From positions 20,671,801-20,735,800 of the forward strand of contig JAWZYU010000019.1 of NCBI GenBank assembly GCA_038380435.1: a stretch of 64,000 bases of DNA, read 5' to 3'. The notes beneath the pieces were generated by a model. It had not been told where the DNA came from. It was given only the letters and a program-made list of their open reading frames with translations, and made no database searches. This DNA comes from Ryuthela nishihirai (taxonomy: Eukaryota; Arthropoda; Arachnida; Araneae; Heptathelidae). This document shows, in pieces, positions 1 to 9,833 of the stretch (positions within the stretch are counted from its first letter, which is position 1; the number at the start of each line of letters is the position of its first letter). A program made the position numbers and the translations under genes.

Positions 1-313
1 GAGGGCAAGGTGAGAGACTCGTTATTCAAATTAGGAAATAAAGATGTAAATTTTTACATCAACCATAATAAATTCATTTCCATTGTGTTTGGTATCATAT
101 CGATATAACGTTATACGGCATAATAAAAAGGGGCCAGTGACTTCTTTTGACTTATTGTCGATTGTCCCACTCTTAGTTCTAGATCCTTAACTGTAACTAT
201 GCTCATCTATAAATTAAAAAAAGGCATACCCAATCCATCGGTATTCCCCTTCAAATGAGTTGAATGGGATAAAAGACACTAGGAATGGCCGAACATATAG
301 GGGTCAAATACAC
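1..313. other. AT-rich sequence, nothing recognised
   Basis: No coding signal and no repeat shared with the rest of the window was seen here. Confidence 0.5.
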
Positions 314-883
314 CACTATATTATAAAGAATAATTGGGCCCTTCCATATTATGCGAATGAAAGGCCACATTCAAAGCTTTCTAACTTTGAAAATATGATT
401 TTGGAGGAAAAATATTACTAGACGTAAACTGAAGATCTGATTAAAATCTATCTAAATGTTGATTTCAAACAATATTTGTTTAATATTGAAAGAGTTATTG
501 AAGCTGGAATATTTAACATCAGACGCTGCTCTCACAATCTTCCTAATACAGTATTTTTTTACCCCAAATTGATGAAAACTTAAAAAATCGATACAAAAAT
601 TACAAATATTACATTTATGTTGGCGAACAATTTCTTTTAACAGTTGTGTCTTAACTTTGGTGGTAAATTTTCCTGACTAGCGAAAGTTAATGTTAAGTGT
701 TTCAGCTTCCATAACTCTTTAAGTATTAAATGAATATTGTGGAAAAGAGTGATTTAAAAAGATTATAAATTTATTTTAATCGACATTATTTAAATAATTT
801 ATTTTTTCAAAGTTAGAGAGCTTTGAATGTGGTTTTCCATTCACCTAACATGGAAGTGTCCAGTTACGTTTTGTAATCTAGTG

Positions 884-1295
884 CAGTGGTTCTCAACCTT
901 TTATACTTCACGTACAGTCGCTCAAAAAAGTATCCGAACAGTATGGTTGATTACAGAATTCAGAAAAAATATCTGGCAACGATTTTTTTTAGAAATTAGT
1001 GATCTGGCAACTTCGTGTCACGTGACACGAAGTTGCCAGATCACTAATTTCTAAAAAAAATCGTTGCCAGATATTTTTTCTGAATTCTGTAATCAACCAT
1101 AGTGTTCGGATACTTTTTTGAGCGACTGTACCCCATGGAAATGTGAATTTAACTGGCGTACCCCTTGTATAGATAAATAAACCTATAGTTATAGTATAAC
1201 AATGGGAATAAAATAAAACATATATCTAGCGACTTTTCAGCTCTCACGGCGTACCCCAAAAAATTTTACCGCGTACCCCACGTTGAGAAACCATG
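884..1295. mobile_element. hAT-like non-autonomous element, copy 1
   Basis: The ends are CAGTGGTTCTCAACC and, in reverse, CATGGTTTCTCAACG. The flanks are ATCTAGTG (876-883) and ATTTAGTG (1296-1303), an 8-bp target duplication with one mismatch, which is the hAT signature. The body carries the family's markers 'gcgtaccccttgtatagat' and 'tatagttatagtataac'. It has no transposase. A 214-bp MITE B copy is inserted inside it at a TA. Confidence 0.85.
915..1128. mobile_element. MITE B copy 1 (214-bp perfect fold-back)
   Basis: The element starts CAGTCGCTCAAAAAAGTATC and ends with its exact reverse complement, flanked by TA on both sides (913-914, 1129-1130). Both halves are about 107 bp, and the centre is the palindrome cgtgtcacgtgacacg, so the whole element can fold into one hairpin. 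The TA duplication points to mobilisation by a Tc1/mariner-type transposase. Removing it restores the hAT-like repeat ('cttcacgta|cccc'). Confidence 0.93.
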
Positions 1296-1303
1296 ATTTA
1301 GTG

Positions 1304-1689
1304 TATAACGCCGGAGAAAAACTTCTACCATGCCGAGATATTTTTACAGCATGGATAGTACAGACCGGAATTGTTAAATAAGAATTAGGAGCAAAATAAC
1401 TAGAAACTTTGTCTCGGAAAGGAATAGTTACGGTTGCCATATAAAATCTATATTAAATAGAAGTAGTCAGCGACCGATTACGAGACAATGTCGAAGGTTT
1501 CCATGGTCACGTGTTTGTTTTATTTAAATTCAGAATAAGTTTGATTTACTTTTCATTGTTTTTTTTCACTAACACATAAAAGCATGAGTACTCTGCATTT
1601 TCAAGAAAATTCGAAATTTTCTGAGTTGTTAGCATTTCGAATAGAAACATGAATTTCAAAATTTTAAAAATTTTTAGTTCGTTTTCAAA
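1304..1689. other. AT-rich sequence, nothing recognised
   Basis: No gene or shared repeat found. Confidence 0.45.
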
Positions 1690-1930
1690 ACAAAATTATT
1701 TGGCGTCGGTCTGTCTGTCTGTAGACATTCAGCTTTTTTTGCTTTTAGAGATAATTTTTTTTGGTTTAGATTTTCTAAGGAAATATTAAGATTCGCTTCT
1801 TCTGAATATCCTATCCCCATAGTTTTAATTTTCACCGCTAGAGAGATCTAAAGTTGGAAAATTGAAATCTGGAACTTACCATTGTGACTGATCTATTTAT
1901 GCTAAATAATTGAAAGTTTAGTCTACGAAT
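1690..1930 (+). repeat. Diverged copy of dispersed repeat D
   Basis: It carries 'gtctgtctgtagacattcag', 'ttttagagataatttttttt' and a 'ctatccccatagttttaat' block in the same order as the repeats at 22060-22716 (+) and 40880-41170 (-). The match is by eye and diverged, so the boundaries are approximate. Confidence 0.5.
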
Positions 1931-3056
1931 GTGATGCTCAAGCAATTAACACTGGGAAAACAAATTCTTTTATATAAGGGGGGGGGGGGCGTTATTCACA
2001 AAGTTCTTGACATGTATCTGCAGAACAAAATCATTGAACTTACCTCAATAAAACTTTTACTGTCCTTCCAAGGATTCTCTAAAATCTATGCAAAATTGCA
2101 GACATCTACGCCAATTCTGGAACGCTTGGTGGTACTCCTGTTGGGGAATACTCCGCGACTCTGAATGAATCCATTTTGCAAGGTCTTGCACCCTTGAAAA
2201 ATGCTTTCCAGCAAGTTTCTTTTTAATTTTTTTTTTTCAAAGGAAAGGACCATAAATTTTATGGTGCAAGATCGTATTTTGTTTTCGGAATGAACGATGT
2301 TTTTAATATATTCCCAGTAAAGAAATCCAATGGTATCAAATCGAGACTTCCTCTCGGATGTCGCAAGGTCGGTCCACTTTACTCAATCCAGAAATCTGGC
2401 ATTTAAGACATTACATCTACAGTAACTACACGCCATTATGAAAAAGAGGAAATTTAGAGAATTTTTTGAAACTTTGGACACACAATTACTATTCTTACTT
2501 AATTATTTAATAAAATATAGCACTTTAAAATGAGTAGTATAATGGCACTGTATTTCAAACGGAACGGAAAAATTGTAAAATAAATATCCTATTTCTATTT
2601 TAAAATAAAAAAAAATAGATGTAAAATTTTAATCTGTTTTAAAGATAGAAGTAATGTTTGTTTGCAGTACAGGACTTGGAAAAAAATAACGAGGATGGGG
2701 GTGAGCGGGGGGTGGTGGTCAAGCACTACTTTTCCTTCGTTTTTGTGTTTTTTTTAATACACTCGACCCTCCACGTACTCGAGTGTTCCGTTCTCCAAAA
2801 ACCTCGCGCACATTATATTTGCACAAACAGAACTTAAGAAACAAATGGAAATAAAGGTTAGTTCCGGGATCACTTGCAGTTTCATCTATATACTTTTTAG
2901 TAAACTATTATTTATGCAAATTACGTAAAGTAATACAAATAAAAAGTGATAAGAACAAAAGTTTAGAAGAAATGATTTTACAACATTTTTGTAAAACGTA
3001 CATACAATAGAAATTGAAATGTAAAAAATGTTACAAAACAATGATACAGACTTAAT
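1931..3056. other. Unassigned intergenic sequence
   Basis: No gene recognised. A run of G at 1980-1989 and a purine/pyrimidine-biased stretch near 2690-2800 are the only visible features. Confidence 0.45.
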
Positions 3057-3240
3057 CTGCTGCACAGATGTCTTTATGGCTTCCTTCTTTGCGTGAATGG
3101 TGCGCACCGTGGATTCGTTAATTCCAAAGGCATGACGCCGACGCACCATGCAATTCCAAATGCAAAATGCCGACGCACCTTCAATCCTTGAGATAATCTC
3201 AAGTTTCTTCTCTACGCTCAGCATCCTCCTCTTCTTCATG
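3057..3240 (-). pseudogene. Tigger/pogo-type transposase fragment, N-terminal HTH
   Basis: Read on the minus strand from the ATG at 3240, the peptide starts MKKRRMLSVEKKLEIISRIE and later reads FGINESTVRTIHAKKEAIK. This is the psq/CENP-B-like helix-turn-helix that opens Tigger-family transposases, which bind the element's own ends. Between the two helices lies a short extra segment bounded by two copies of 'gccgacgcacc', so a local duplication has disrupted the domain. After about 60 residues the frame runs into non-homologous AT-rich sequence; the second DNA-binding domain and the DDE catalytic core are absent. It is a dead fragment. A second Tigger relic on the plus strand lies at 57335-57770. 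Confidence 0.72.
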
Positions 3241-3345
3241 GCTCCAGGGATAATTTCACTTTTTTAAAGTTCACAAGATGCAAATAATTTAACTTAGATC
3301 GTAATGTAAACGTGGCTAAAAATGTAACGTTTATGGACAAAGCCA

Positions 3346-3629
3346 CAACGGTTCTCAACCATTTATGCTTCACGTACCCCCTGGAAATGTGTGTGTAACT
3401 GGCGTACCCCTTGTATAGATAGATAAAACTATAGTTACAGTATAACAATGGGAATAAAATAAAACATTTATATATATATACACATTAAATTTTGTATTCA
3501 TAGATTACATATATTGATAAACACAAAAAATGACATTTTTGCACAGCAGTGTTGCCAACTTAGCGACTTTTGAGCTCTCACGGCGTACCCCAAAAACTTT
3601 ACCATGTACCGAACGTTGAGAACCCCTGT
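3346..3629. mobile_element. hAT-like non-autonomous element, copy 2
   Basis: Same family as 884-1295: 'ggttctcaacc', 'cttcacgtaccccctgg', 'gagctctcacggcgtacccc' and a right end with 'gttgagaacccc'. No convincing 8-bp duplication is left. Confidence 0.72.
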
Positions 3630-3722
3630 CCTAGATTGTTTTGGGCGTTTCGGAATTTTTTAAAAAATATTATTAATAACAACAGCGGTAGCTAACTAAA
3701 TTTCGTTATTATAACGGCGAGT

Positions 3723-3781
3723 AATATTATTATAGCGATATAATAATATTATTATAGCGATATAATAATATTATTATAGTG
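3723..3781. repeat. 22-bp AT tandem repeat
   Basis: About two and a half units of 'tataataatattattatagc'-type sequence; each unit is itself nearly palindromic. Confidence 0.8.
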
Positions 3782-4372
3782 GCAGCAAAATTTAGGCTTA
3801 ACTCCCATGTATTTCAATTTAGGTTTTGCGTACAATAAAAAGAGGACATTAAAGATAGTTCGTGCATATTCAAATTCGCGCAAATGGAACTCGCTCACAT
3901 GGAGGGTTTACTGTACTTGCAAAGTATCTATTTTCTTGGAGGCTAGAAGGATTCATTCTTGATACGACCTTGAAGGAATGCCTTCTTGATTTTATTAGCT
4001 GGCAAACTAATACTGTTTTTGCAAACGACGATACAGCATTCTAACTTGACAGACAGAACTAATGGCGAAAAACGCATTTCTTCAAAATATTGCTCTTTTA
4101 ATTGAATTGATGAAAATATCGAACTAAAAGAGTAAAAAAAGTAATAAAAAAGTTGTTTCGATCTGAAAAAAAAATCAAAATTGCATAAAGAAATGTATGT
4201 GTAATGGTGTTTTACCAACTTCAGAATTCTTGCCGGGATGCGTAAATATTTTCGGGTAACTTGCCAGGCCGCAAGACGACTAAGCGTGAGAAAAACTGGT
4301 CTAATAAATCACTTTTGTAGGCCAAAATTATTACAATTTACAATATGTACCAAATAGTCAAATTGTAGGATC
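3782..4372. other. Unassigned AT-rich sequence
   Basis: No gene or shared repeat recognised. Confidence 0.45.
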
Positions 4373-5135
4373 AAGTAGACTGTTTAGCTCTCCAAACATG
4401 TCTGTACTGAGCTACAACTGTTGACTTGACCATGGCAGGCCAATTCTAAGAAGGTCCTGTTTGACATTCTCCATACATTGCATCCTGGTCTCGGTCGTTT
4501 TTGGAGTCCTTTACCCACACTTTTCATAACTTTATTCTCTAACTAGTAGTTCAACATGCATTCAACGTGTTGAAATCAACGCAGTCTCTCTCTATATAAA
4601 ATGATATTCAAAGTTAGTGCATGACTCCTTACTTATACAGATTATTATATTTATATAGATGGTCTAACCCAGAGGTTCCCAATACGGGTGCTACTGAGGG
4701 GGTGTTTTCTTCAGTTTTTCGGTAGTCGATTAAATAGAATATTGAATATTTCTTGATTAACATTAATATACATATGTTTTATATTCATGTTAGAAATTTA
4801 TGGATGCAAAAACTTGCAAATTTGTGTTTACGGGTAAATATTATTTCAACTAGTTTTATATAGGAAAAAAATACTTTGAATTTCATGAAGTTAAGAAGAG
4901 TAAAGGGGACGTTAGAATGGACGAAGGGGACACAGGGCTCAAAAAGATCGAGAACCACTGGTCTAACCTCATCCTTACTTACATATAGAAATTGTCTACT
5001 ACCTATGCAAACAGTTAGAATCAAAAGTATAGTTTCCTCTTCTCATGCTCGCAAAGGTGTCAAGATTTGCTATTTTAGCAAACTTTAGAAACTACTAAAT
5101 AATTATATAAGCGAATTTTAGTCTTTAGGAATTTT
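4373..5135 (-). mobile_element. Decayed LINE 3' fragment (same family as 25160-25925)
   Basis: The blocks 'aaggtcctgtttgacatt', 'ttcataac' and 'ttttagtctttagg' align in order with the LINE at 25160-25925, read on the minus strand. It is heavily diverged and has no open frame. A hAT-like element (4670-4960) splits it; the LINE similarity resumes directly after the insertion. Confidence 0.75.
4670..4960. mobile_element. hAT-like element with perfect 8-bp target duplication
   Basis: The ends are CAGAGGTTCCCAA and, in reverse, CAGTGGTTCTCGATC. GTCTAACC is present on both sides (4662-4669 and 4961-4968). At 291 bp with no transposase it is non-autonomous. It differs internally from the 'gtacccc' family at 884-1295. 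Confidence 0.9.
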
Positions 5136-6486
5136 TTCACTATTTAGGAAGTATCTTTATTTTTACAATGAACGTCCTTTAAGTTATGGTTCAGATGTCA
5201 ACAAAGCTCAAAATGTTGTTAGTTTGGCAAACTAGTGGAGATTTGAAAATTTGTTTATGTGTTGATAAGCAATTTGAGCTATCGGAAATCGAAAACTGGG
5301 TCACCAATGGTGCTAAGTTGTCGAAAGTGGAACATCAACTATCGGCTGAAAATGCCACGTGAGTTCGTAGAAAAGTCCAATTGTGTCGCCACCGGAAAAA
5401 AATAATAGATACTCTTGGCCTTAATGTTTATCAAAGGTACACAATCATATCAGAAAAATATGACCATCCTCTACTCCCATTATTAGGTAGGTAGTCATAT
5501 TATTCTGATACGACTGTTTATTTACATCAGGAATACTGACTGCAAAGGTTTCTATTTGTCAAAATATGAGAAAGAAAAGTCTATATCGCAAAGTTTAGTC
5601 AAATGTTACAGAAGTCATTAAAGAAAGGTCGTCTTGTGAACCATCTAAAGCAGTAAAACAGAAGGGAATGAAAGAATTAAGACAAACGTGGGGAATGTTT
5701 TCTCACGAAAAACAAAAAGTTACTCCAACTAGTCCCCATCAGTCCGTAAATTATGAAAGTATAAAGGGCATCAAAATAATCTATAGGCTATGAAAAGTGA
5801 TTCATTTTTCAAAATTAAATGTAGAACAGAAACGTTTTTAATTCTTCATATTTACTAATAAGGTAAGGAAGGAAGCAAAAGATAATTTGTAAAAATATCT
5901 GCGCTATGTAACGGGAAAAGTTTAAGCTGGATTGTTCAATGGTATTTTGTGAAGTAGATGGCGTTCAGTTTTTTCCAACATCAATTTGAATTTTACAATC
6001 CATCGAGTTTTGAAAACTTTTCAAGTAAATGTAGTATTGTCAAACTGTAGTATTGTCAAACTTTTCAAGTATTGTCAAACTTTTCAAGTATTGTCAAACT
6101 GATATTTTTGTAAATATAAACGTTGCATTCATTCACATTTACCAACAGGTGAAAAAAAGGCAAACAATAAAAAGTATCATTATAAATTACCTAATTATTT
6201 ATAATGCTATTACAATCATGCTACTAAAATCATATCTGAGTTGGAGTGTTTCTAGACAAATATGAAAAAGTTTGCAGGTTCCCCACTTCTGAATAAGATA
6301 TAAAAATCATATGGAACATTGCAAATAAAATAGTTTTAACTTTACATACATTGGCATAATAATCACCTCCCATCTACAAAACAAACCTCATGATTTTTGC
6401 TTTTAAGAATAGCTTTTACTGAAAGATTTTGTGGGAGATAGGTGAAGGCTTGAAATTTCCCATTATGCTACTATGCTCTTTCCAAT
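5136..6486. other. Unassigned sequence with a small hairpin and a short tandem repeat
   Basis: No gene recognised. A 17-bp inverted repeat with one mismatch (5448-5464 and 5494-5510, 'tatcagaaaaatatgac') could form a hairpin. At about 6030-6100 the motif 'gtattgtcaaacttttcaa' is repeated three to four times. Confidence 0.5.
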
Positions 6487-7030
6487 AATAATAATAATAC
6501 CTTTAATCAACTAGAATAAAGTATAAAAAAAAATTCGACATCGAAACGTAAAATACAAATATTGTCAGTACAATTGTAACCAAGGGATTCACCAGATTCG
6601 TCCAGGTTACACATATTTTGAAAATTAAAAAGTTAAAACTTGGCACTTTCATACCTTAAATAATAGACGATGCGTGATATTAACATAAATATATGATATG
6701 GAAATTAATATTTACATCTTCCTCTGTTACTAATAAAAATATTATTAAAGAAGCTGAAAAATTAAAAAATTAGCAGTATTAAAATACAACCAAAGAGTGA
6801 GTCTAATGAAATGCAAGGAACGACTCAATATCAAAAATACTCAGCATACAATTTTAGCTTTTGTTTAAATTTTGTCTCAGAACTTTCGTTCCTCAGATTT
6901 ACATCTAAAGAATTAAATATTCTAGGAGCCACATAATAAAAATGCCTTTGCATTATACTTTTGTGTGTCATTGGCACCTTAAATCAGGAATCACGGCATC
7001 TTAAATTTTGCCTAGTATTATCTTTTTGAA
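6487..7030 (-). mobile_element. LINE 3' end fragment
   Basis: On the minus strand the segment near 6960-6840 reads HFYYVAPRIFNSLDVNLRNE and then ends at a stop. This resembles the C-terminal tail of Jockey/CR1-type LINE ORF2 proteins, where an 'FNSLP'-like motif precedes the stop. The plus-strand start is an (AAT)n run, i.e. a (TTA)n tail at the LINE's 3' end. Upstream codons hold several stops. It abuts the Tc1-like element at 7039. Confidence 0.6.
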
Positions 7031-7159
7031 TACTCACACTGAGATGCCAGTTTATTAGGTACACCACTACTCGTTTCATTCATTCCAACACGTAATACAT
7101 CACGTGACCGCGGTGTGCAGTAGAAATCTGGTATACCAGCTCTTCAAGCGTCAGTTGGA

Positions 7160-7372
7160 GTTGGGTTGGGTTGTTTTACCTCTGAGCGGCACTGTTTTTC
7201 ACACCATTGGCTAAATGGCCAGGTCACATGGACCCCGAAGGCTCAGAGAAGGTTGGGTGAGGAGATCCACGTGAACAGTTGTTGGAAGACAGATGGTAGC
7301 ATCCCATCAAGGCCATCCAGCGTGTTCTTTAACGTGCACAGGGTATGGCTGTGCGATCCTGAACAGCTTGTG
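7160..7372 (-). mobile_element. SINE1 fragment (3' half)
   Basis: It begins with the reverse of the SINE1 tail ('ggttgggttgttttacctct') and stops after 'gtgcacagggtatggct'; the tRNA-like head is missing. Confidence 0.9.
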
Positions 7373-7443
7373 GATCAGATGGATCAAAGGATCATGATAA
7401 GAGCTGTTTGGGATGTCGAGAATCGGGCAGGCGAGCAGACGTA

Positions 7444-7657
7444 CAGTCGCTCAAAAAAGTATCCGAACGCTATGGTTGATTACAGAATTCAGAAAAAATA
7501 TCTGGCAGCGATTTTTTTAGAAATTAGTGATCTGGCAACCTTCGTGTCACGTGACACGAAGGTTGCCAGATCACTAATTTCTAAAAAAATCGGTACCAGA
7601 TATTTTTTCTGAATTCTGTAATCAACCATAGCGTTCGGATACTTTTTTGAGCGACTG
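7444..7657. mobile_element. MITE B copy 2
   Basis: 214-bp perfect fold-back with the same termini as 915-1128, flanked by TA at 7442-7443 and 7658-7659. It lies inside the Tc1-like element. Confidence 0.93.
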
Positions 7658-7699
7658 TACCACAACCAGGTAAATCACAGCAGAATTAAATATTGGTAT

Positions 7700-8290
7700 G
7701 CAGAAGGTCAACTCCGAACACACCACTTATCGGACCTTGTCGCGAATGGGCTATAATAGCCACCCACCATGTCAAGTGCCGATGTTGTCAGCGAAGAACA
7801 CGAAAGCATGTCTCCAGTGGGTGCAGGAGCACTGATACTGGACTGTTGAGGATCGTAAAAAAGGTATCCTGGTCGGACGAATCAAGGTTCTTTTTGCATC
7901 ATTTTGATGGAAGGATCAGAATTTGATACTTGGCAGAAGCAACATGAGGCGATGGAGCCATCTTTTCTGATGTCAACACCACAAGCCTGTGGCGATGGCG
8001 TGTGGAATGTTTTCCTAGCACACATTAGGCCTCCCCGATACCCATCGAAGGATCTGAAAGATACGGCATATTTGAACATCGTTGCTGACCAGGTTCATCT
8101 CTTCATGGCTACGGTTTATCCTCACTCGGATGGACATTTTCAGCATGATAATGCACCTGCTCACAAGGCACGCATCGTCACCGAATAGTTCCAGGAGCAT
8201 GCCGACGAGTTTTCCTTGCTTCATTGGCCTGTAAAGTCGCAGATCTAAACCCTTCGAGAATCTTTGAGATGAGGTGATAAGAGCTGTTTG
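7700..8290 (+). pseudogene. Tc1-like transposase pseudogene
   Basis: The central and C-terminal parts of a Tc1-type DDE transposase are readable in three frames. First comes CRCCQRRTRKH, then VSWSDESRFFLHHFDGRIRI, in which the D of SDES is the first catalytic Asp. A frameshift near 7905-7926 leads into a stretch ending HFQHDNAPAHKARIVTE, whose DNAPAH holds the second Asp. A further shift leads to FSLLHWPVKS, where the third acidic residue should follow; it is lost to a stop. The N-terminal paired-like DNA-binding domain is not found upstream, where SINE1 and MITE B now sit. It cannot make an active enzyme. Confidence 0.82.
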
Positions 8291-8755
8291 CATCGAGACT
8301 CTGCCGCCGTCCAATTTTCAGCAACTGCGCGACACAATCATTTCTGTGTGGTACAACATTCCTGCACAACACATCCAGCATCTTGCAAATTCCATACCCC
8401 GACGAATTCAGGCTGTTCTGAAGGCTAAAGGAGGCGCAACACGCTACTAGGCAGGTGTACCTATTAAACTGGGATCTGAGTATATTTATTAAGAATCAAT
8501 TTTATTCGCCTTCGGATTTGTGACGATCCTAATTTTCACATGCATCATTTATATATATTGGTTAGAAGTGACTTAGCTAAGCGTTTCTTATTTCATCGTA
8601 CTTAAGAGAAATATGCAAATGTTTTATTTTAGCTGCTTTTACTCGGTTGCATAATGGGTTGAAAAACAACTAAGCCATGAAGAGCTCAATGGTCGAATGA
8701 ATAAAGTGATGTACTGGAAGACTGAACACAGAGACCAAGCTGCTGTCGAGGCGGG

Positions 8756-8936
8756 ATAGGGGTGGGAGGCTCAGTAGGTAGAGCCCAGACTCGTAAATCT
8801 GTAATTCTCAGGTTCTAGTCCCACTGGACCAGCGTCGAGATTCATCTTCTCAAAACCATCATCATGCCCTGGTCTTTAGGGGACACCAATGGGCTTGGAA
8901 AGGCCGCCGTCCATAGGATAAGACGTAAGAATGAGA
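8756..8936 (+). mobile_element. SINE1 fragment (tRNA-like head and middle)
   Basis: Carries the A-box-like 'ggctcagtaggtag', the B-box-like 'ggttctagtccc' and 'cgatgggcttgg'-type sequence ('caatgggcttggaaaggccg'). The 3' half is absent. A second copy in the same orientation starts 25 bp further on. Confidence 0.85.
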
Positions 8937-8961
8937 CCTCCTTACCATCACCTTCCACCAC

Positions 8962-9337
8962 AGGGCAGGGATGGCTCAGTCAGTAGCGCACCAGGTTCTT
9001 AATCTACGGTTCGTAGGTGCGAGTACTACCTGGGCCAAAGTTGAGATTTATTTCCATAAACCTTCCTGCCCTGCCTTCGGTCAGTAGGGAACACCGATGG
9101 GCTTGGAAAGTCCGCCGTCCTTCGAATGGAACGTGGTCCGAATGGAACGAAGCCATATCCTGTGCAAGTTAAAGAACACGCTGGATGGCTTTGACGGGAG
9201 GCTACTATATTTCTCCTAATAGCTGTTACAGTGGGTCCCTATACCAACCTTCTCTGTGCCTTCGGGGTCCTTGTGACCTGGCCATTTAGACCATTGTGTA
9301 CAAAAAAGCGCCGCTCAGAAGTAAAGCAACCCAACTC
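8962..9337 (+). mobile_element. SINE1, full length, diverged
   Basis: It runs from the tRNA-like head ('atggctcagtcagtagcgc') to the 'aaagcaacccaact' tail. It is more diverged than the copies at 11291 or 18976, so probably older. Confidence 0.9.
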
Positions 9338-9341
9338 TACA

Positions 9342-9660
9342 CATCGTTTTTCAAGATATTTTTAAAAAGACCATTAAAACAGAAGGAAACATTTTATACT
9401 GAAACTACGTTCTGGCTTGATCTTGGCCCACCCCGTCCATCATATTTACTTTTTTCTAGATTAATGCCTGATATTACCGGTAATTTTCAAAATATTTGAT
9501 AAAGATCTCTAGAACGGAAAGGAAACGTTTTTATTGGAACGGTATTCTACATAGTTCATTCCAACTCGATGCTGCCCATCCCCTTTACTCAGGCCACATG
9601 TACACACACCTGCACACACTCCTGCCAGCCCCTTTATTTCTTTCTAGATCCGGGCCTGCT
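9342..9660. repeat. Repeat R, two diverged units
   Basis: Two successive blocks each run from 'ttttcaaaatattt'-like sequence through 'agaacggaaaggaaacg' to 'ttctagatccgggcctg'. The same layout appears at 37785-38135. Read in reverse, each block would begin CAGGCCCGGATCTAG, which resembles a hAT-type end. Classification is uncertain. Confidence 0.5.
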
Positions 9661-9833
9661 CCCAACTATTCCTTTTTCCCTTTGGCTTCACCAGCTCTCA
9701 TATTACCTCCTCTATCCAGACTTTACTACTATTCACACGAACCTCCAATTTGTATGATTTTTATTTTTTGATACTGCAAACCAAAATTTACAACATCTAG
9801 ATAAGCTCACTAGCTTAATCCACAATAGAAATA

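Larger units (their letters stand above)
314..1303. mobile_element. MITE A copy 1 (fold-back, Tc1/mariner-like ends), with nested insertions
   Basis: The left end begins CACTATATT and the right arm, read in reverse, begins CACTAGATTACAAAACG. The two arms are diverged inverted copies (the pieces around 'gaaaggccacattcaaagc' and 'agctttgaatgtggttttcc'). The body 314-883 matches a better-preserved copy at 9834-10800, which has CACTATATTGCAAAAAGTG ends and a TA duplication. The last 8 bases of the right end are now duplicated (876-883 and 1296-1303) because a hAT-like element landed there. No ORF of the transposase type is present, so it is non-autonomous. Confidence 0.72.
7039..8480 (+). mobile_element. 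Tc1-like DNA transposon, decayed, with nested insertions
   Basis: Imperfect terminal inverted repeats: left 'gagatgccagtttattaggt' followed by 'acacc', and right (read in reverse) 'cagatcccagtttaatagg' followed by 'tacacc'. A degraded plus-strand transposase lies between them (7700-8290). The 5' half has been entered by a SINE1 fragment (7160-7372) and by MITE B (7444-7657). The outermost bases and the TA duplication are not clean on the left. Confidence 0.8.
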
